A stretch of 60,371 nt of DNA, from contig CABZEW010000009.1 in NCBI GenBank assembly GCA_902524845.1, positions 1 to 60,371 of the forward strand, read 5' to 3'. Position numbers and translations under genes: made by a program. The notes below the pieces were generated by a model. The model was not told the origin of the DNA, ran no database searches, and saw only the letters and a program-made list of their open reading frames with translations. Below are positions 9,419 through 18,597 of the stretch, piece by piece. Position 1 is the first letter of the stretch. Each line of letters opens with the position of its first letter. This DNA is from an uncultured Alphaproteobacteria bacterium. GTDB taxonomy: Bacteria; Pseudomonadota; Alphaproteobacteria; Rhodobacterales; Rhodobacteraceae.

Positions 9419-10276
9419 TTATATATTTTTGTTATTCATATGATTTAAAAGATTTCTCTTTGCTTCAATTAATACTTTATTCTCTTTTACTCCATCCATT
9501 TTTTTTCTTAACCATAAGGGTGCTGCGCAATAACTGTCAGTAAATAATTCTTCAATCGAAAATTTTTTAAAGTTGCTAGAGAATTCATGCTTTACTAAAT
9601 ATAGATCATGCAGAAAACATATGGCTGCATAGCCATTTTTTTCTGCAGTATTTACAATTTCTCTAAACGGATGATGATATACATTGCGAACATCAGGAGC
9701 TACCCTTCCCGAGACATTAGGATCAAAGTGTATTCCTCCCTCTAAAAGAATAACTTTTGGAGTTATACCTATTTCTTCAAAAACTTCTAGATCACAGCCA
9801 TCAATATCGATTGAAAGAAAATCGACCAACTCTGGATTTATCCCATTATCTTTCAGTACCCTTGAAAGGGAGTCGCCAGTTACTCCACCTTTTGGAGCAC
9901 CTACCATTGCTGAAATACAATGTATGCTCTTTGAGGCTTGATATTCAATTAGTAGATCAGAAAACTTTTTTTGATTTGCCTCAATAAAAACACCAGACCA
10001 ACCTTCTTCCACTAACTTTCTGCAATTTGAAAGATAAATACCATCCCAAGCCCCAAACTCACAAAAAAATCCCTGCCGCAAATCAAGATTGTTAAAAATT
10101 TCTTGAAGTATTCCATCTTGACCGATTTGGCTATGAACATTGCCATAATATTTCAACAAAGAGCCCTCTGAAATTCGTGCCATTAAATCGGGAGATCTGG
10201 CTTCCTCTAATGCCTTTTTCTTCAAATATATTTTCCCAAATTTTTTAAGAATTTTATTTAAGTTTTTTTGTAACAT
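9419..10276 (-). CDS. FkbM-like SAM-dependent methyltransferase
   Basis: A 285-residue protein with the FkbM methyltransferase layout. SQIGQDGILQEIF near residue 50 precedes the SAM-binding segment FFCEFGAWDGIYLSN (about 70-84), GVFIEAN follows, and VDFLSIDIDG near 150 is the conserved acidic strand. Such enzymes methylate sugar or polyketide hydroxyls, and in surface-polysaccharide loci they cap or decorate glycans. It lies just upstream of the GDP-mannose dehydratase-like gene on the same strand, and a glycosyltransferase is divergent to it, which supports a cell-surface role. The N-terminus is basic and not a signal peptide. Confidence 0.75.
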   Translation of the reverse strand: MLQKNLNKILKKFGKIYLKKKALEEARSPDLMARISEGSLLKYYGNVHSQIGQDGILQEIFNNLDLRQGFFCEFGAWDGIYLSNCRKLVEEGWSGVFIEANQKKFSDLLIEYQASKSIHCISAMVGAPKGGVTGDSLSRVLKDNGINPELVDFLSIDIDGCDLEVFEEIGITPKVILLEGGIHFDPNVSGRVAPDVRNVYHHPFREIVNTAEKNGYAAICFLHDLYLVKHEFSSNFKKFSIEELFTDSYCAAPLWLRKKMDGVKENKVLIEAKRNLLNHMNNKNI

Positions 10277-10379
10277 ATAATTTGAAATAGGTTATTAAAT
10301 TAAAAAGATTTGACTATAGAGCAAAGGTAAAAATTAGATATACTGAAAAAATAATTCATTTCTATAAAACTTCTGTCTA

Positions 10380-11183
10380 ATGAAAACTATAATTTCTTTA
10401 ACTTCCATACCATCTCGGTTTAAACACCTCGACAAAACTCTACAATCGTTATTAACACAAGATATTAAAATTGATAAAATAATTTTATATGTACCTAAAT
10501 ATTATAAGAGATTTGATATTAATCTCCACAAGCTACCTTCCGTTCCCATTGGAGTAACCGCAAAATTTTCTGATATCGATTACGGTCCTGCAACAAAAAT
10601 TCTTCCAGCGATCAAAGAGTTTTTTAATCAAGATGTTAGAATTATATTTTGCGATGATGATAGGGTCTACTCAAATAGCTTTGTGTCCACTCTTATTTCA
10701 GCTTCAAAAAGTCGTCCTAATGATGTGATAGCACTTGAAGGAAGGGATATAAAAGATATAAGTAAGTTTTACTGGCATGGTAAGGATTATCCAAGATCAA
10801 CAATAGTTAATAAAAATTTCCAGTATCGTTTTAAGCGAGCTTTATCTCTTGGTATTTGGAAGCCAAGAAAAAATTCGAAATCAGGCTATGCGGATACTTT
10901 TGCAGGCTTTGGCGGAGTATTAGTTTATCCTAAGTTTTTTAATAATAAGTTTTTCCAAATTCCAGAAGAGTGTTGGATGAATGATGATATTTGGATTTCG
11001 GGGCAATTAGAAATAAATGGAATTAAGATATGGGTTACTGAGGCAAAACTTGTCAGTGGGGCTTCACCAAACCAAGCAAAAAATGCTTTAGGAGCTGAAA
11101 CAGAGCATGATAAAACTAGAGTAAACGTAAACAATACTGCGATAAAATACTTTAGAGAAATTAACGGAATTTGGACAAATTAA
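10380..11183 (+). CDS. GT-A fold glycosyltransferase
   Basis: A 267-residue putative glycosyltransferase. The N-terminus (TIISLTSIPSRF, then LQSLLTQ and KIILYVP) is a typical nucleotide-sugar-binding beta-alpha-beta start. FCDDDRVY near residue 96 gives an acidic DxD-type metal site, and a second acidic cluster, WMNDDIW, lies near residue 200. No membrane segment is seen. The ATG follows TA directly and has no visible Shine-Dalgarno site, so translation may be weak or leaderless. It is divergent from the FkbM-like gene across about 100 bases. Donor and acceptor are unknown. Confidence 0.68.
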   Translation: MKTIISLTSIPSRFKHLDKTLQSLLTQDIKIDKIILYVPKYYKRFDINLHKLPSVPIGVTAKFSDIDYGPATKILPAIKEFFNQDVRIIFCDDDRVYSNSFVSTLISASKSRPNDVIALEGRDIKDISKFYWHGKDYPRSTIVNKNFQYRFKRALSLGIWKPRKNSKSGYADTFAGFGGVLVYPKFFNNKFFQIPEECWMNDDIWISGQLEINGIKIWVTEAKLVSGASPNQAKNALGAETEHDKTRVNVNNTAIKYFREINGIWTN

Positions 11184-11308
11184 AGAGTTATAAACCACGA
11201 CTACAATGTGATTAGACTAACGACTTTTGAGGGCAGCTTTTATGCTTAAATTACTTCCGCCAAGCAGCAATAAACTATAATTTCTATTTTATATAACCAC
11301 AGTGCTGT

Positions 11309-11383
11309 CTAAAGATCAGGATCAGCTCCTACTTCCATTTTGCCATCAATAATTTTTATTCCATAACCGCAGCGAAGCCAAAC
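11309..11383 (-). pseudogene. Relic of a gamma-glutamyltransferase C-terminus
   Basis: Directly after the cyclotransferase stop, the same frame reads VWLRCGYGIKIIDGKMEVGADPDL before a TAG at 11309-11311, matching the last strand and turn of gamma-glutamyltranspeptidase-type proteins (a GYG strand, then an I-D-G hairpin and GADP, usually followed by R-A-D-G). No ggt body is present upstream, so this appears to be a leftover tail. The cyclotransferase C-terminal residues (RVYMWVWLRT) may also be fusion sequence from that relic. Confidence 0.5.
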
Positions 11384-11905
11384 TCAAGTCCTGAGCCATA
11401 CCCACATATAGACTCTCACTGAGAAAATCTCAGACAATAAAGGGTAGTAAACATTTGGCCTTTTCTCTAACTTTTCAATATAGGAAGTCGATAGATTGTT
11501 TTCTTTTGCTGCATTGATTAAAATTTTTAAATATCGTTTTGATGGTGGAATATCTTTTGTTTCTTCAGTTATATATATTAATGTATATGCCGTTTTTCTT
11601 TTACCTTCCATGTAAACTGATAATTTTGCCAACTGATAATCTTCTCCTTCTGTATTGACTATTTTTTGCAAATCTTGTTTATCAATTTTGTGAATTACGC
11701 CTTCCACCGTACTTCCTTTAGACGGTCTTATATTTGCAAATGAGGGCTCTAAAAAATTAGGTCCACCCATATTCATAATAAGTTCATAATCTTTAAGAAG
11801 TGCCGTCTGACTATCTAGAGGAATAATTTTTCTTCTTTTAACAAGATACTGAGTTGACATATTTGACCCATATCCAAAATAAAAAATTGTTTTAGAGCTT
11901 TTCAT
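11384..11905 (-). CDS. Gamma-glutamylcyclotransferase-like protein
   Basis: A 173-residue protein of the gamma-glutamylcyclotransferase fold, which releases 5-oxoproline from gamma-glutamyl amines or peptides. YFGYGSNM (9-16) is the family's substrate-binding loop, and the Glu in NTEGEDY near residue 86 is the expected catalytic acid. Its ATG lies 2 bases after the stop of the upstream enoyl-CoA hydratase-family gene and has no evident Shine-Dalgarno site, so the two are probably coupled. The last ten residues look atypical and run into a gamma-glutamyltransferase relic, so the native C-terminus may have been replaced. Confidence 0.78.
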   Translation of the reverse strand: MKSSKTIFYFGYGSNMSTQYLVKRRKIIPLDSQTALLKDYELIMNMGGPNFLEPSFANIRPSKGSTVEGVIHKIDKQDLQKIVNTEGEDYQLAKLSVYMEGKRKTAYTLIYITEETKDIPPSKRYLKILINAAKENNLSTSYIEKLEKRPNVYYPLLSEIFSVRVYMWVWLRT

Positions 11906-11907
11906 GA

Positions 11908-12711
11908 TTAAATATTATCAAAGTCTCCGTGGCGCCCAGCTCCAGCAGAAAAACGAGCAGCGCCGGCAGCACCCTCTTTTGCATGCGCATCTACTCCATT
12001 TCTCCATTCTAACTTCATTCCCTCTCGCACGCTAAGCCCCCTACTCTCAATTATAGATCTCCTATCAGTCAAGACCGCACTCTGAGGAAATCTTGCAATT
12101 TCTAGGGCCATGTCTTCGGCTGCTTTTCGAGTATCACCAGACTTTACAATTTTTTCACAAAGTCCTATCTCATAGCACTCTTTTGCGGGCACTTTACGCC
12201 CAGTCATCGCAATCTCCAGAGCTTTCCCCTGACCAACAAGGCGAGGAAGTCTAACAGTTCCTCCATCAAGCAATGGTATGCCCCAACGACGGCAATAAAC
12301 CCCTAGGTATGCGTCTTCGGCCATAATTCTGACATCACACCACAGTGCAAGCTCCATCCCTCCAGCTACCGCAGGACCTTCTATTGCTCCTATAACAGGC
12401 TTATTAAGTTCTAATCTGGATGGTCCTAAAGGACCTCTTGGTGGTTCGGCAGAGCCTAGTGGAAAATCAAGCTTGTGGAGTTCATCACTGCTGCCTTCAC
12501 CCAATGTTTGAGCATATTTAAGGTCCCACCCAGCACAGAATGCTCCTCCTGCTCCATAAAACACCCCAACCTTTGCATTTTTACTCGCATTAAATTCCTT
12601 GAACGCATCTACGAGAGCGTCTGCTGATTCTGGATCCATTGCATTTCTTGCCTCTGGACGATTGTGTATAATGGTCCATATATCGTCGGTTTTAACTACT
12701 TCTACGGTCAT
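11908..12711 (-). CDS. Enoyl-CoA hydratase/isomerase family protein with one catalytic Glu
   Basis: A 267-residue crotonase-fold protein. The oxyanion-hole segment GAFCAGWDLKYA (about 56-67) and VAGGMELALWCDVRI (about 115-129) are clear. Glu120 matches the first catalytic Glu of enoyl-CoA hydratase, but the position of the second, 20 residues on, is Cys140 within GVYCRRWG. Hydratases need both Glu residues, so another crotonase reaction such as isomerisation or hydrolysis is more likely. AAAGG lies about 8 bases before the ATG. It is followed 2 bases later by the cyclotransferase gene. The CoA substrate is unknown. Confidence 0.82.
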   Translation of the reverse strand: MTVEVVKTDDIWTIIHNRPEARNAMDPESADALVDAFKEFNASKNAKVGVFYGAGGAFCAGWDLKYAQTLGEGSSDELHKLDFPLGSAEPPRGPLGPSRLELNKPVIGAIEGPAVAGGMELALWCDVRIMAEDAYLGVYCRRWGIPLLDGGTVRLPRLVGQGKALEIAMTGRKVPAKECYEIGLCEKIVKSGDTRKAAEDMALEIARFPQSAVLTDRRSIIESRGLSVREGMKLEWRNGVDAHAKEGAAGAARFSAGAGRHGDFDNI

Positions 12712-12833
12712 TTTTAAACCTTTCTAAATTTTCCCAAATTATTATAAAGCGAACATTTGAGGAAACTAAATAACGAATATTTTCTCTTTAATGATTATAA
12801 TTTAAACAAGATATCTCTTATAATTTTCTTTAT

Positions 12834-14129
12834 TCATACTATTAATTTGTGCAGTGTTATTTTTTTGTTCCTTCCTCTAACTTCAAAATTCTTTACTTCC
12901 TCGGTAGGTAAATTTTCACTTAGCCGTAACTTAACTTCATCAGAAATCAAAACATCAGACTTCACGTCTTTACATGCCTCACAGATTCTACTTGCTACAT
13001 TAACAGTATCTCCAATAACGGTAAACTCTACGCGATCCTCACTGCCCACATTTCCTACGAAGCACGAGCCATAGTGAACCCCAATCCGGTGTTTTATTAG
13101 AGGCATACTTTTATCAGAACGGTCCTTCTCCCATTCGCGCATAGAAATCTGCATCTGCCTTATACAATTAAGAGCATTTTGTGCATCATTACCCCTAGAC
13201 ACCGGTGTACCAAAGGTAGCCATCACGCTATCTCCTATAAACTTATCTACCGATCCACCATTCTGAAAAACTGCAGCAACCATTTTTGTTTGGTACTCCG
13301 AAAGTAAATTAAGGACCTCCTTGGGTTCCAAGCCCTCAGATAGCTTTGTAAAATCAGAAATATCTGTAAACATAACTGCGATGTTTTGCTCTTTTTCTGC
13401 AGTTTGATTAAAATCAAGTTTGCTGTTTTCTATTTCTTCTCTGACTTCCGGAGAAAAGTATCTACCTAATAAATTGTTAGATCTCTCTTGTAAGGTAGCT
13501 TCCTTAAGATTTCTATCAATTACCCATGCCAATGTTATTAGGCCGGCGGTTACTACCACGAGGTATGTTGAGTTATTAAATAAAATTTGACCATTAATTG
13601 CATTAATGTTAGTCGCTATTTCATTGTAATTAAATGAAAAAAATAAATCTGGCGTTGAAGAAATGGCAAATATTTGAAATATTGTCAATGCTAAGACATA
13701 AAATATTAGAAATAGCGAAAGATAAAACCTAGCAAACATTACAGACACGACCATGGGGCCTGCAGTACCAATAAATGCGTAGTCCATAATTCGACCACCC
13801 ATGAGATCGGGAAATTTAGCAAAGGTATACTCATAGTTTAGAATAAACAAAATTGCTATAGGAAAGCACATCTGCATAAGGACTGCCAAAAAAAGACAAA
13901 CACGATAGCGAGACTCATTTACAAAAACAGCAACGCTGCCATAAATCAATAAGCCACCTAAAAAAAGGAAAGTAAGGATCTGCCTTGTAAAAGGTGCTTC
14001 CAAACCTGGCAAGACTATCGCTGTTGATACTCCCATTAAATATAAGCCAAAAAGGGTAATTGAAGCAATTTTTAAGCCCTGCACATAGCGCCTGTTAATA
14101 GATCTTTCGTTGCTAATAGACAAACTCAT
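12834..14129 (-). CDS. Membrane-bound class III adenylate cyclase
   Basis: A 431-residue protein. The N-terminal half (about residues 15-210) holds about six hydrophobic helices, and the C-terminal half is a complete class III cyclase domain. FTDISDFT near residue 255 and GDSVMATFG near 300 supply the two metal-binding Asp residues. Lys in SVDKFIGD and Asp in VIGDTVNVASR are the usual adenine-selecting pair, and the final Asn/Arg segment NVASRI is intact. It should make cAMP at the inner membrane, perhaps in response to a membrane-sensed signal. It lies about 110 bases downstream of a decayed cyclase-TPR gene on the same strand. No cAMP receptor protein is in the window. Confidence 0.88.
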   Translation of the reverse strand: MSLSISNERSINRRYVQGLKIASITLFGLYLMGVSTAIVLPGLEAPFTRQILTFLFLGGLLIYGSVAVFVNESRYRVCLFLAVLMQMCFPIAILFILNYEYTFAKFPDLMGGRIMDYAFIGTAGPMVVSVMFARFYLSLFLIFYVLALTIFQIFAISSTPDLFFSFNYNEIATNINAINGQILFNNSTYLVVVTAGLITLAWVIDRNLKEATLQERSNNLLGRYFSPEVREEIENSKLDFNQTAEKEQNIAVMFTDISDFTKLSEGLEPKEVLNLLSEYQTKMVAAVFQNGGSVDKFIGDSVMATFGTPVSRGNDAQNALNCIRQMQISMREWEKDRSDKSMPLIKHRIGVHYGSCFVGNVGSEDRVEFTVIGDTVNVASRICEACKDVKSDVLISDEVKLRLSENLPTEEVKNFEVRGRNKKITLHKLIV

Positions 14130-14242
14130 ATTTAAATTAAGCCCTATTTTAAGGTTCTAAATATGAACTATGTTGATACAAAAATAATTAATGCGCAAGA
14201 ATTCAGTATCGATCTTGGACATAAATTTTACCAAATAAGGTT

Positions 14243-16140
14243 CTAAGAAGGTATTCCAGCTTTTTCAAGGGTAGTCGATAACTTGTCCATAAAGGATTTA
14301 TCTATAATTATATATGTTTTCATCGCCCTCCTTAACTTTTTAAAATTTACACTTCCATCGATTTTTAATATCCTCTTAGTTAGCTTCTTTGCATCACTCG
14401 ACCTATTTTCTTGCATATCAATAAAAGCCCTTATTCCAAGAGCTCCCATTTGTGAAACTCCAAAATATTGTTCATTCTCTGATAGTTCAGCTGCTAATTT
14501 ATAGGCCTTTTCATACTCACCCACATACGTTAACGCCAAGGCGTAATTTAACTTTACGTTACCTGGTGGATGGGAGCTACTCTCAAGGCTTTTTCATAAC
14601 TTTCAACCGCTATATCATGCAAGCCAACAATAAAAAGAGAATTTGCTGCTGATAAAATACTTATTATCCCCGTCGGATTTAAATCTGATGCCTTTTTTGC
14701 AAACTTTCTTGCAGTATCAAGCAATTCGTTCTCGGAGTACTCTGGAAACTCTTTAGGATTCTTAGCCATAAGGCCAGCAAAAAAGACTATTTGCGTATGA
14801 TAAATTAGGGCCGTATTGAACTGCTCGTCTAGCAGTTTCTATCATATCTTTTCCAACATTCCAATCGCGTAGCCCTACATTTGCTTCTGCTGTGAAATAC
14901 CAGGCATACATAGAAAGAACGGCAGGATTATTTGGCTCGGTATCAAAAATAGCATCAAATAGAATTCCTGCAACCTTTACACCTTCCAATGACATAGAAA
15001 GAAAAAGTGAATTAGCTTTCAAAAACCTTTGCCAATTTTCAGGATACTTAAAATATCTTCTATCATCGTCGAAGGACTCTCCGAGAGTTAACTTTATTTA
15101 AAGTTTTTCTAGTACTTTTTCAGAAATTGTATCTTGGATCTCAAATATATCATTAAGTTTAAAATCAAACTTTTCTGTCCAAACTATTTTATTCTTTACA
15201 ATATCCGAAAGCTCTACAGTGGTTCTAATTTTTCTTCCTGAAACTTGGTTATAACCTCGTAAGATGTAATTCACATAATATTCATTCTTGATTTCTTGAT
15301 CAGACATTCCTTTCTTCTTTATGAAATTACTAGTGCTACTTGATTGCTCTAAAAGTCTTGAATGACTGGCTAATGAAGAGATGATTATATCAGTCATGCC
15401 ACTACTTAGCTGATCATCTGATTTATTTCCTGATCTATTTTCAAATGGCATTACTAAAACCATTGGCCTATCGGATTCGGCAATAACCTGTTCAACATCC
15501 TTCAATTCAGTATCATCGCTTAAATAAAAGGAAAATACGCACATCACTAAGGCTAAAATGCCTACAGCCATGATCAATATAGGACTTTTGCTTGTTTAGG
15601 CTTAAGAGATCTTTTTTGAGAAGGGTCTAAGACAATATCAAATGCATGGAATTCGTTTTGCTTCACTTTTTGAATGCCAAGATCATTGAATTGATGGGTT
15701 GTTTTACCTTTCACATAGTCAAAAACACTCTTAGACACTGAAATACCACCCGCCAGTGCTAATGCCTCCAGTCGGGCAGCTATATTAACCCCCTCACCTA
15801 ATAAATTTCTTTTTTCCTTAATTACGTCTCCCGTATTAATACCAACACGAAACTTCAGCGCAACCGTTTTTGGTGATAATGGAACTGCTAGTTTTTATTG
15901 TTTTTGAAACTCGACAACATCCACCGCGCTAACGAATCCCGCCATAAAAGAGTCGCCTCCTGAATTAAATAGATTGTCATTCTATTTTTTAAATAAGCCT
16001 TTTAGCGTCTTTTCATAAAACCTAAGGCTTTTTACAGTCTCACTTTCATTGATTTCCATATGCTTACTGTAATTCACTACATCAGTAGCAAATACTTACA
16101 GCAATTTTTCGGTCAATTTCTTTTCGTGGGCATTTAATAC
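14243..16140 (-). pseudogene. Decayed class III adenylate cyclase-TPR protein
   Basis: Fragments in successive frames on the minus strand rebuild one protein. First comes a cyclase domain (ATDVVNYSKHM, GGDSFMAGF, RVGINTGDV, NIAARLEA), then a hydrophobic helix, a TolB-like region (MVLVMPFENRSG, ILRGY, TVELSDI), then TPR-like repeats (AVESYEKAL, EYEKAYKLAAEL). In-frame stops lie at 16096-16098, 15982-15984, 15895-15897 and about 15098, and frame changes occur near 15590, 14765 and 14545. This layout is common in alphaproteobacterial cyclases. With at least four stops and three frameshifts it is a clear pseudogene. The intact cyclase just downstream is a different, six-helix type. Confidence 0.88.
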
Positions 16141-16233
16141 TCGATTTAATAAAAGAAGGCGAGACTATCTAGTGAAATTTCAATTAACAATAGATCAATT
16201 TCAATTAAAAATTTATAACTATTTTTTTCATTT

Positions 16234-17910
16234 ATGTTACCCTTAACTATGGGCACACAAGAATATCCATCATTAAACGACAAAACCCTTGGATGGTTAA
16301 CTTTTTTACACCGCAAAGTTTCTATTAATGACGATTGGTCCGAAGATGGTGAACCGTTAGAATGGTGGGACAAAAAATCGAACCCTCCTGTATTGAATTT
16401 TGCCAGATTCGATCTTTCTGAGTCGAGCTATGCAATAGGTTTAATGGCTGACGTAACACCCGCATGGCGCGAAGCGTATGCTTATATTCTAAAAGGGCTG
16501 AGTGAACGACATCTAACATTTTGGGCCGCATATGATTGGTTAACGCAGATTGGACCTGACCCTAATAGAAACAAATACCCGAAAGAGTGGATCGATCTTT
16601 GGATCCCAGACCATTTGGTAGGAGAGTACGACACTCCCGGTTGGGTAGCAAATGGGGTAGAACCTTGGGGATTGCAGAAAGACCCTATAAGCGCAGATGG
16701 AAATTTATTTTTCAAAGGTTGGCTAAATTTAATTCAAAGCTTGCACGTTTACATGACTGGTGAAGACACTTGGGGAAATTCATTTCAAGTAGCGGGAGTT
16801 GACAGAACAAGATTTGATTGGACACAACACAGGCTAGTTGAACATTTGTCTTCCCAATGGACTAAAAACAGAATGGGTCCACATTGTGAAAACACAAAGA
16901 TATGGCCCTATTGTTTATCAGCAGCAGGTCTAGGGTTACAACTTTATGATGCAATTTTTCAAAAAAGCACTCATTCCGTTTACCCAGAATGGGTTGCACA
17001 TACAAAAAATAAGTATTACGGGTTTGATAGCTCTGGAGCGTTAGAATGGACACCCATATATTATGACCCATTGATAGATCACATTCATGCTGCTGGACCA
17101 TCAAATGGATTGACTATTGCCTTTTACATGATGCCTCAAGACCCAGCTTTCGCAGAGTATTTATATCGAACAGCAGTTAAAAAACTTGCTTGGGACAACA
17201 TTAATAAAGAAATAAAAATGAAGCCTGAACCACGCTTTATGGCGCTTGGATTAGCCTGTGCAAAAGAGTTTGGGGACACAACAGTAGAAATGCGTTTAAG
17301 AGCATTTGCTGAGGCAAACTTTGAACCACGGTGGTTTGGAGATAATAATAATAACTTCGGTTACTGGTTTAATTTAGATGAAAAATGGCCTAGAGGACAA
17401 TGGGCTGCGCTAGCAATGATGGCCGAAGTTGGGCAATCAGGATCATGGTCAAACTTATTTAGAAACCCTAATTTAGAAAAATTCGATGCTCCTACTCTTG
17501 AAGGAGTTGATTTTCCAAATATTTCAGTGAGCCAGGCGTTTAACGATCCAGATAAACAAACCTTAAATATTAAATTAAAATCAACAAATAAGGCTAAAGC
17601 AAATAGATCGTCCAAAATATCAATAAAGAAACTTCCAGACTTATCCTCTATCAGCATAAAAAGAGATGGCTACCTCTATGACATGTGGAGAGCAACTGGA
17701 AAAAGTTCAATTGAAATTGATATTTCTTATTCTGATGCTGAGCTTGAAATCTATACTGGCTGGTCCGGTGAGAAAAAAAGAGGTGAATTCAACGTGGTTA
17801 TTAATAAAGATAATTTTTCGGGGATTAGTTCAGGGATAATACAAAGACCGCAATCTCTTAAAATTATAAAGACATCATCATGCTCATGTTGTGCTTCTGT
17901 CGGCAATTAA
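16234..17910 (+). CDS. Linalool dehydratase/isomerase-fold protein
   Basis: A 558-residue protein whose middle (about 150-330) resembles linalool dehydratase/isomerase (LinD) of Castellaniella. FFKGWLNLIQSLHVYMTG parallels the LinD helix YKGHLNLMYGLYQLVTG. HCENTKIWPYC keeps two cysteines nine residues apart (Cys218 and Cys227), as in the LinD active site, and MMPQDPAFAEYLY parallels HGMDPAFSERYY. The LinD active-site His corresponds to Trp163 here, so the chemistry probably differs. A beta-rich C-terminal extension ends in the cysteine cluster SCSCC (about 550). There is no evident signal peptide and no Shine-Dalgarno site, so Met1 or Met6 may be the start. Substrate unknown; a small alkenol or terpenoid is a guess. 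Confidence 0.6.
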   Translation: MLPLTMGTQEYPSLNDKTLGWLTFLHRKVSINDDWSEDGEPLEWWDKKSNPPVLNFARFDLSESSYAIGLMADVTPAWREAYAYILKGLSERHLTFWAAYDWLTQIGPDPNRNKYPKEWIDLWIPDHLVGEYDTPGWVANGVEPWGLQKDPISADGNLFFKGWLNLIQSLHVYMTGEDTWGNSFQVAGVDRTRFDWTQHRLVEHLSSQWTKNRMGPHCENTKIWPYCLSAAGLGLQLYDAIFQKSTHSVYPEWVAHTKNKYYGFDSSGALEWTPIYYDPLIDHIHAAGPSNGLTIAFYMMPQDPAFAEYLYRTAVKKLAWDNINKEIKMKPEPRFMALGLACAKEFGDTTVEMRLRAFAEANFEPRWFGDNNNNFGYWFNLDEKWPRGQWAALAMMAEVGQSGSWSNLFRNPNLEKFDAPTLEGVDFPNISVSQAFNDPDKQTLNIKLKSTNKAKANRSSKISIKKLPDLSSISIKRDGYLYDMWRATGKSSIEIDISYSDAELEIYTGWSGEKKRGEFNVVINKDNFSGISSGIIQRPQSLKIIKTSSCSCCASVGN

Positions 17911-17928
17911 AGTTTTGATAGATAAGGC

Positions 17929-18597
17929 TTACTTTTTACACTCGATCCTGTAAACTCTGTCTTTTGTTAAGGGATAGATTTCGTATTCAGGCTTAAATAA
18001 CTTTTGTATTTCTAGTTTTTTTATAGATAACCCTCCAGTGAAATATCCATATGATGGCATCAATAACTTTTCTTTGTTTAAAATGAAGCAAGAAGTCCAA
18101 ATTCCTCTAGAATTAATTTTTAGCCTAACTTTTGGATGGTAATGACCAAAAACAGAGAACTTTTTATCACTCGTCGCATGATGACTGAAACAAATATCAT
18201 CAATGATAATATTTTTTGTTAAATTCAATCCAATATCTCTAAGAAAGCTTGCGTCATCATGGTTCCCCACGGTTAAAGTACAATTTATCTTTTTGATTAT
18301 ATAAAAAAAAAGTTCCTTTGCTTTTCCCGGCATCCTTTGAAAGGCTAACTTATCGTGGACTAAATCGCCTAAAAAAATAATCGACTCAACAGGATGATCA
18401 TCTATAAATTTAGTAAGCTGCCTAAGCGTCTCAATAGTGTCAAAAGGTGGTATAAATTGCCTAGTTTCAGAAAAAAAAGAACCTTTCTCAAAATGTAGGT
18501 CCGAAATTATTAAGGTCTTTTTTCTTTGCCAATAAAGTTCTCCATTTGGAAAAATGGAAAAATGCTGATCAGCAAAAAACACATCCTTATAGTGCAT
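17929..18597 (-). CDS. pdeM: Ligase-associated DNA-repair metallophosphoesterase PdeM
   Basis: A 222-residue calcineurin-type phosphoesterase with the full metal-site series: SDLHFEKGSFF near residue 33, GDLVHDKLAF near 87, GNHDDAS near 117 and FGHYHPK near 160. In this genomic setting it is the manganese-dependent DNA endonuclease component of the ligase-associated DNA-damage-response cluster. It overlaps the end of the helicase gene by 11 bases on the same strand, so the two are translationally coupled. Its 3' end converges on the LinD-like gene with an 18-base gap. Confidence 0.88.
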   Translation of the reverse strand: MHYKDVFFADQHFSIFPNGELYWQRKKTLIISDLHFEKGSFFSETRQFIPPFDTIETLRQLTKFIDDHPVESIIFLGDLVHDKLAFQRMPGKAKELFFYIIKKINCTLTVGNHDDASFLRDIGLNLTKNIIIDDICFSHHATSDKKFSVFGHYHPKVRLKINSRGIWTSCFILNKEKLLMPSYGYFTGGLSIKKLEIQKLFKPEYEIYPLTKDRVYRIECKK

